From Nepenthes gracilis (Eukaryota > Streptophyta > Magnoliopsida > Caryophyllales > Nepenthaceae): a stretch of 64,000 bases of DNA. The position numbers and the translations under genes are program-made. Under the pieces are notes generated by a model. That model made no database searches, was not told the origin of the DNA, and worked only from the letters and a program-made list of their open reading frames with translations. The stretch is from NCBI GenBank assembly GCA_033239525.1, contig BSYO01000014.1:7110536-7174535 (forward strand). The letters run 5' to 3'. Shown piece by piece: positions 57,838 through 64,000 of this stretch; positions within the stretch are counted from its first letter, which is position 1; each line of letters opens with the position of its first letter.

Positions 57838-58134
57838 GGTCTCAAAGTGAAACCCCACAATGGCCTTAGTGGTGCTCGCAAATTCTTCACCCGGGCCCCA
57901 ATGGCTCATATGGTCCAGACAATGACGATTGAGCAACAAAGAGACAACATCGACGCCAATAGCATATGACGTGCTGCAATAATCACAGCAAAGTTAGGTA
58001 AATGAGTTCAACACAAGGGAAAATTAAAGTAACAACAATCAATATCGTTAGATCCTTTTTGTAAAGGTTACACTATACAATGACAGCATCTACCAGACGC
58101 AGAATAAAACGAAAGAGCTACAAACTCTTGTAGG
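57838..58134 (-). other. Element G interior with possible antisense exon
   Basis: On the minus strand an acceptor-like TGTGATTATTGCAG (about 57975) precedes an open reading (DVVSLLLNRHCLDHM, then WGPGEEFASTTKAIVGFHF) running to the insertion point of D. It may be a downstream exon of the antisense gene. Family unknown. Confidence 0.35.
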
Positions 58135-59012
58135 CTATTTGGAGCGATCATCCTCCAAAGAGTGTGGTCCTTTCTTTGAAAAAATAATGAGGTACTCCTG
58201 GCATCTGGCTCCAACATTTCTCATGTCAATATAACCAGCAGGGAAGTTTGGAGCGGCCAAGTAGACTATACGCTGGCCAAAATAGACCCCCTCCTAAAAT
58301 TGCCTCCTCAGCAATAGGGCCACCTCCTCCAGGCAGAGTCTAGACATTAGCTCCCTCTCCCATTCAGCACTCACACCCATCAGGTCAATGAGTCACTGCT
58401 AGCTCGCCCTAGACTCATCCTGGAGTGTAGCAATCCGGGGCAGGGCCTAGGCGTGGGAGTTCGAGAGCCCTTTTGCTCTAGCCTCAGATTTGGATAGAGC
58501 CTAGTTGAGGTAGTTGGTTTGCACCTGACTTTGGAGCACCTCACCAATGGAAACATTGACACTCCACTCCATCTCCTCTATGTCGATGCAGTCTCATAGG
58601 AGGTGGGTAACCCCCTACTCTAGAAAGTGAACATTCTCCTCCAATCTGCAGAACACCTCCTATGACAAGCAAGGAGAGGAACAAATCAATTAGGTGATGG
58701 AGCCACTAAGAAGCACAACCGTGAAGGGTGAGAATTTACATAATCTTACATTGCAACCAGGATGATGAAAAGATATGATGGATTTAAGGCTAGGAGGTCC
58801 CCTTAGAACCTCCTAATACTCCAGAGCATGAGCACTTGGTAGAACTCAGTGCCACCAGCAACGGTGCCCTCTAAAATGGGAGCTTTCGTCTCCTTTGATG
58901 ACTTGTCATCATCGCTACTCCCCTCTATTGAAGGCACAAAGGCAGAGGAAGGCGGCACCTTCAACGAGGAACAAATAAGAATAGAAATGCCGGTAGTATC
59001 ATGGTGAGCCAT
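58135..59012 (-). pseudogene. Antisense gene remnant in element G
   Basis: Begins ATG at 59012 (MAHHDTTGISILICSSL, then SSDDDKSSKETKAP) about 115 nt after a TATA box. Exon 1 stays open 70 codons. A donor-like GCAAT|GTAAGA (about 58747) and acceptor CTTGCTTGTCATAG (ending at 58660) suggest an intron. Exon 2 from 58659 reads RLEENVHFLE, MEWSVNVSIGEVLQSQVQT, ELMSRLCLEEVALLLRR, YFGQRIVYLAAPNFPAGYID, ending ...LEDD-stop at 58135, with several in-frame stops. A coiled-coil-like middle is suggested by the Leu/Glu pattern. I do not recognise the family; antisense ORFs in Tat elements (e.g. Grande) are the best-known parallel. Confidence 0.5.
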
Positions 59013-59124
59013 CTATAAAAGCCCTAAGAAAGCAACAAAGAAAAGCCCAGAAAACGTTTGCAGAGAAAGAAGTGAAGGCACACACAGGGGAAAGGGATGA
59101 CAAGGTAAGGGATTGGCATAACGC

Positions 59125-59131
59125 TTATATA
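59125..59131 (-). promoter_or_regulatory. TATA box of the antisense gene
   Basis: GCTATATAAGC on the minus strand, about 115 nt upstream of ATG 59012, with a pyrimidine-rich leader (TTCACTTCTTTCTCTGC) between. Confidence 0.6.
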
Positions 59132-59165
59132 GCCGGTCCCTAGGAAGTTGAAGGGCCCTGTCACC

Positions 59166-61841
59166 TGTGATGAACTGAATTTCAAAATACAATAATTAGG
59201 GTGAAACTGAATTAATAATAATTAAGGATTAGGTTTAGAATGTGGGAAATTGAGTTCGGAAGTAGAAAGAGGAAGTTGAGCCCTATAAGGTATTGGTTTT
59301 GAGATATGGTTAATATTGATTTTGAGGTTTCAAAATTTCAAAATATTGTAATTGGAAGGTAATTAAGTCGAGATAGGTCAATTATGGTCAAAAGGTATAA
59401 GAGGAATCGGATTGAAAAGTCTAAAGTTTCGAAATTAGTAAAACGGGAACAGAAGATCTAAACCGAGAAATGTTGATTCGTAAACAAGATTTCAAACTTT
59501 AAATTATGATAATCATGGCCTATTGAGGTTATATAATCAAAATTAGGGTCCAAGGATGTGAGAAATTGGACTAGAAGGGTCAAAATGGGTCCCGAATGGT
59601 GAAAACACAACGTTTCCGTGTTGCACGCTTGATGCGTCCTTGACATACGCCCGACTTGCGCTCGAGTAGTGCTCAAACGCCGCTAAGGTGCGATTTTGCG
59701 CAAGGAGCCGCTCGAAGCTCGCCCTAGGCAAGGTGTGGGCAAGGATGGGTATGAGGAGTGAGCTTAAGGACCACTCGAGCGCTGTCGGAGGCGTAAATCT
59801 GCAAACGTAGCCGCCTGAAGGGCACTCCTGAGATGGCACTATAGCCGTAAGAGAGTGCTCAAAGCACACTGAGCAGCGCTCGAGTGCCCCGATTGGTATA
59901 TAAACGCGTGCATATTTTTCCCTTGGCATTCGGCCGATCCAACGAGAAGCAAAAGGAGAAAAGAGGGAAAGGAAAAGAGGAGAAGAGGAATCCGGCCGTT
60001 CTGCTCCAATCCGAGTAAAAATAACAGTAGATCAGGCTCAGGCAAGTGTACTCCAAATGTTAATTACTGTTTTTACTGTGTTTTAATGCCTCTGCTACTG
60101 TATTTATGCTCTAAAAGCATTTTTTTCATGTTCTGTATAAATAAAGCCCGTTTCTATAAATTAATCGAACATATTTCATATATATATATATATATACTGC
60201 AATATCTGGCATTGATTTCATGAAAATGTACGTGTTAGGTATTTGTTTTATGTCTGGAATGTTTATCGAAACCCTAGATACGAAAATGAAGAGATTTAAT
60301 ATTTTAAATCCATAATCTCTAATATGTGACAATTAATTTGTAAAAGAGTACTGTTAATGTTATGATTTATAAACTAAGAAATTTACACGGAACCACACTG
60401 TTAAGTTTTCGTGAATTTTTGGAGTATTTTGAAGGATTAATGGTGAAATCCTTACTAATTTCTGAAGCTCGATGAGTTATAAGTTAAGAAAACGAGAGGA
60501 AAGCTGTTTTTGATTCTGTTAATTAGGACCGAAGACTGATATACAGTTATATGAAGTTCTCTGACATACCTTAGAACATTATGGTTGTAATCAATGATAA
60601 CTTTATCCATAGAGTTACTCATGGTCCACCCTTCCTCAGGGCGTTAGTTTCAGAGGGTAGAACTGTAGATGATCCACCATCCTTCGGGAGGAATTTATAC
60701 ATCATTCACCAACCTTTGGGAAGTATTTGTATATAATCCCACTAGAAGGGATACCCATGTACTGGTTACTGGTCTTGATTTTGTGCGTAACACAATCTAT
60801 CCTCGATTATTCGCCCCCTCGACTAGTAGGGCACGCTAGTTGGGTCCCTAGGATATTTAACTAGAGTTTTCTGACGAAAGCAAGTGAGATTTTGAATTGT
60901 TTTATGAAACCGTTGTCTGTTTAAATAAAATCATGCTTTACTATTGTTTTCTATTAATTACTTCTGTTCTTCTGATCTAATATTAACGTAGTTTTCAGCC
61001 CTAGTGTATTTATATTATAACTTCAAAGCATGATTTATGCTTCCTGAGACATGTTTATATAGAAATTATGCTTTTCTCATTATTATTGCATGTGTTTCTA
61101 CATATCTACACATACGTTCTGCAAGAAAGCATAGATAATGATTTCTGAAGCCTGTTCATGTTGAATCATACTTTTCTCATGCTTTCTGTATATGTCCTTG
61201 TTCTTTGACAATTTCTAAAACCATCTGTATATATGTTCTACATGGGATTTTGACTCACTATTTTACTATTATTTTCCTCCAAATAAGGATATAGAAAAGA
61301 TACTAGAGGATCACGACTAGCTAGAGATTGGCAGGGAAGATTCTAAAGCCTTGGTGAAGCCTCAAAGTAATCCTGAAGATTTAGAAATTCTAGCATTTTG
61401 CATGTAAATGTCTAAATGGTGGACAAAATTTTGAATTGATGGTTATTACACGTTTTGAAATTTGTTGGACTAGTAATTATGATTCCGTAGGTTTTTTTAT
61501 AGTTATTTATGCTATTCTGTTTTGGATATGTATAGGTCCTAGACGACATCTCTTAGAGATTTTCTGATTTAGTGGATAGGATTATATTTGAGGTATGGAT
61601 GAAAATGGCAAATCGGTGGTCCTGTGAATATGTGTTATAGAAAAATTGTGGTATAAATGGATAGTTGTGTGCATGTACTGGTTTGTTATATAAGTTTTGT
61701 ACAGGTTTATGTTTCTATTTAGCCCAATTTTAGGAGAGACTCTACCCGTTTTCCCCTAGAACCTTAAGAGAGACTTGGGCTTCTGTTCTTGTTCTGTAAT
61801 GACAGAATTATTTGAGGATAAAAAAAATTCGTTCCGTCATA
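59166..61841 (+). repeat. Element E 5' LTR
   Basis: TGTGATGAAC...TTCCGTCATA (ancestral CACA end changed by one transition), 2676 bp, colinear with solo LTR B. TATA box TATATAAA at 59897-59904; U3 has GCTCGAGTG motifs. Confidence 0.9.
60042..61282 (+). other. Putative leader intron of E 5' LTR
   Basis: Donor CTCAG|GCAAGT, branch-like GACTCAC, then TATTATTTTCCTCCAA with the acceptor AG now AA. Frame KNNSRSGS joins to DKDIEKILEDHD-stop, as in solo LTR B. Confidence 0.5.
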
Positions 61842-61843
61842 AT

Positions 61844-61854
61844 TGGTATCAAAA
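61844..61854 (+). other. Element E primer-binding site (tRNA-iMet, decayed)
   Basis: TGGTATCAAAA, first eight bases canonical, two bases after the LTR. Confidence 0.75.
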
Positions 61855-62930
61855 ACTATGAGATGCCTTAGGAATGATTTGAATTGTATGCAGAAGATAT
61901 GGAAATGATCTTGACTTACAAAATAGGTAGGAATAGACTTAAACTGATCAGGCTAGGCTAGGAAATCCTAGGTGTTCTAGCTTGCATAAGTTAGGATTGA
62001 TTTGAGTTAGGACTTACTGACTAAGCTAAATGATTAAGTTGATCTACGGTGACCTCAGGTTTAAATTGATTGGTTTGGATTTTAGGCTTAAGTTTAAGGT
62101 AATCTTATCTAAGGCCAAGATAATTTAGGATAGAAATGGATTGAGTTTTAGTGATTAAGCGGAATGATATTGATTTCAGGTTTGGGCAAATTGAATCGAC
62201 TTGAAAGTTTAGATGGAACCGTTTTAAGTTGAGTAATGATAGGAGTGTTCGAGTTGCTCAACCTTAGGATTAATGATAAGTTAAGCTTAATGTATTGAAG
62301 AAAGCAACTAAGGTTCTTGATAGTCTAGATAAAATTCAGCTAGCTAAGGTAAGACAATGCTGATAGTGGATTTCTGAGTGTCACACCTCATTTCTTCAGA
62401 TGTTTCTGAAAGCATCTGATTTTAAAGGAATTCTTTTTCTTTATATAATGTTCTAGGATGGCCAGAAGATGAAACCAGTTATTGATGATAACTAGGGAAT
62501 AAGTTTATGTGTTCCGAATTCTAGAGTAAAATCTAATGATGCCAATCCCTGAGAGGTAACCCTTGTCTAAAGGAATTATGAATTTCAAAGTCCAATTTGA
62601 AATACCTGAAATCTACTAAGAAGATGAGAGTTTCTAGAGAAGGGAAATGCAGCATTGGAATTCGATCAGTATTAGATTTTTTAGATGTCAGTGATGCCTT
62701 GTAACTACTGTGGAAAGAAGCATACTGGACATTCCTGTCATAGGGCGATGGGAGCTTACTTCAGATGTGAATAGCAGGGCCACCAAGTTAGAGACTATCC
62801 TTGTCCTAAAAGATGAGAAGCAGAGAAGCTCACTGACCCGACCAAAGCACCTATAGCGACTGTTCAAGACACAGAAGCACCCCCAAAGGCGGATGGAGGT
62901 ATTTTCTTAATCATGGAATTTTGATTTTTA
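61855..62930 (+). pseudogene. Element E leader and gag remnant with zinc knuckles
   Basis: A long leader like D's, then at 62694-62815 the reading MPCNYCGKKHTGHSC (first knuckle, Cys and His intact) and YFRCE-stop-QGHQVRDYPC (second, damaged). The capsid part upstream is not clearly readable, so it has decayed or been deleted. No protease follows the knuckles. Confidence 0.75.
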
Positions 62931-64000
62931 ATTTAAATTAATCTAGGAAGTTATGTGTTCTCTTGTTTCCTAATTTTGTGTGATGTCATGTTCACCCTAA
63001 AGATTTTGAGTTATTTCCTAATTGTAAAAGATATATGTATGCTTTGTGAATTTTGCTGTAGCTGAAAATTGTGACAAGTAGTTAGATGAGTATTTGACTA
63101 GAAGAAGGAATATTTGTTTTATTTGGTTGATATGGAGAATAAGCGGAACTGATGATTTGGAACCGATCTTTCGGTGATGCGAATCCTCTTGGAGTTAAAA
63201 AGGGTACTTGAGGATGTTGGTGTAAATCGTATCGAGAGAATATGGCATCCTATAGGTTGTAAATTTTGAATAAGAGACACGGTCACTTGAATCAAGGATA
63301 GACGTTAAGTCCAATCAAAAATTGGGACTACCCTTTTCTGAATGTTGGTAGGTAACTGTTCGAGAATGTATGTACTTAAAGGAAAAGACCAAGCCGATTT
63401 GTTTTAATAGGTGATATAGAAAACGGGATAGAAATCGACATTAGTCTTGGAAGATTGTATATAAAATTAGAGGAATTTCGGTTAGGTACTATTAAGGATA
63501 TTTTGAGACCTTTTGAAAGTAGGATTGCTCAATGGGTTGAGTAAGTCAACGTCTTTGAGAAAGATTGGGATTCTATTAGTGTGTATCAATAGATAATCAC
63601 CCACAAGCAAAGTGGGGGAGAAGTTTGTGGTTTGAAATGATTTCCCCTGTCAGTGGAATTTCGCAATGAGGCTCTTGCCTTGGAAAATTGTGGATGATGT
63701 CTTGGAAGGAAATTAATGCCTTGCGAATCTGAGAGTTGAGAACTATAATAGATAGATTCCGATATCTTTTGAGGAACATGAATGTTACAATCGATTGTTG
63801 ATACCAAAAGTCTCCATTTGAGAAATTGTAAAATTGCTTTGAAGAAAATTCTGATTTAATAATTTTAAGGATTAAAATGATTATGTTTTGGCAGAAAGGT
63901 AATCTTAGGAAATCCCAAGTGAATTAATCAGTTTAGGGATTGTAAAGATGAACTTTGATATCATTAAGAAAACTATAGGATTATGTTTTCCTGTATCGTT
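62931..64000 (+). other. Element E interior without recognisable pol
   Basis: Stops in all frames. 63310-63900 aligns by eye with D 43440-44050, including AATTTCGCAATGAGGC / AATTTTGCGATGAGGC and AAGTGGGGGAG, so D and E descend from one non-autonomous family. Small open frames here are not supported as genes. Confidence 0.65.

Larger units (their letters stand above)
32290..64000 (+). mobile_element. Element G: Tat-type LTR retrotransposon, 3' end beyond the window
   Basis: 5' LTR 32290-33326, primer-binding-type sequence and gag remnant on the plus strand. G is then interrupted by D (35858-57832) and by E (from 59166). Between those insertions an antisense gene remnant with its own TATA box lies at 59131-58135. 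Tat-lineage elements such as Grande are known to carry an antisense ORF between integrase and the 3' LTR. No pol of G was seen, so it appears internally deleted. Its 3' LTR would lie past the window. Confidence 0.6.
59166..64000 (+). mobile_element. Element E: LTR retrotransposon, non-autonomous type, truncated by window end
   Basis: 5' LTR 59166-61841 and primer site 61844, then a gag remnant with a zinc knuckle and non-coding DNA matching D's interior. Inserted into G; TCACC at 59161-59165 is the candidate left target duplication (its partner lies outside). The 3' LTR is beyond the window. Confidence 0.85.

Noticed and set aside
1..64000. tRNA, rRNA or other structured RNA genes
   Set aside because: None was recognised by eye; tRNA-like matches were only the short primer-binding sites. 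A tRNAscan/Infernal run would be decisive.

Overview
The window looks like nuclear DNA of a flowering plant, most likely a eudicot. It holds the spliced 3' end of a plant-type DEAH-box helicase/RBR E3 ligase gene, plant Ty3/gypsy retrotransposons primed by initiator-Met tRNA, and AT-rich, stop-riddled DNA full of C-to-T/G-to-A changes. The species cannot be named from this sequence.

Layout. 1-3.1 kb: last two coding exons and 3' UTR of a DEAH11/DEAH12-like gene (+). 3.8-4.4 kb: a broken plant coiled-coil/membrane-anchor gene (-). 4.4-6.3 kb: AT-rich DNA with nothing recognisable. 6.3 to about 31.7 kb: an old Tat-type Ty3/gypsy element (F, -). Its reverse transcriptase is split by a Tekay/Del-like chromovirus (A, 10286-21750, target duplication TGAAG). 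Its 5' LTR is split by a solo LTR (B, 25284-31525, ATTCA), itself split by a minus-strand solo LTR (26718-30277, TCCAC). 32.3 kb to the end: a second Tat-type element (G, +) with an antisense gene remnant near its 3' side. G is invaded by D (35858-57832) and by E (59166 to beyond the end). D's 5' LTR carries a minus-strand solo LTR (36387-39865, GTTTT), and D's interior carries a gag-pol chromovirus (C, 44713-54706, CGAGC). The order of insertion can be read directly from the nesting.

How the parts work together. A and C encode Gag, protease, RT, RNase H, integrase and a C-terminal chromodomain-like tail, all interrupted by stops. D and E share LTR features, primer site and 3' end, but I recognise no pol in them, so they look non-autonomous and would have depended on A/C-like helpers.

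Most notable signal. All LTRs of the A, B, C, D and E groups, and the three minus-strand LTR copies, share one layout: a TATA-like box, a short purine-rich leader, a CAG|GCAAGT (or GTAAGT) donor, about 1.0-1.9 kb, then a CTNAC branch site, pyrimidine tract and AG acceptor followed by a short acidic reading frame ending in a stop. This looks like a conserved intron inside the LTR leader, possibly with a tiny spliced ORF. The putative intron also carries a conserved hairpin with one compensatory change, and the U3 of C carries six inverted pairs of WRKY-type W-boxes.
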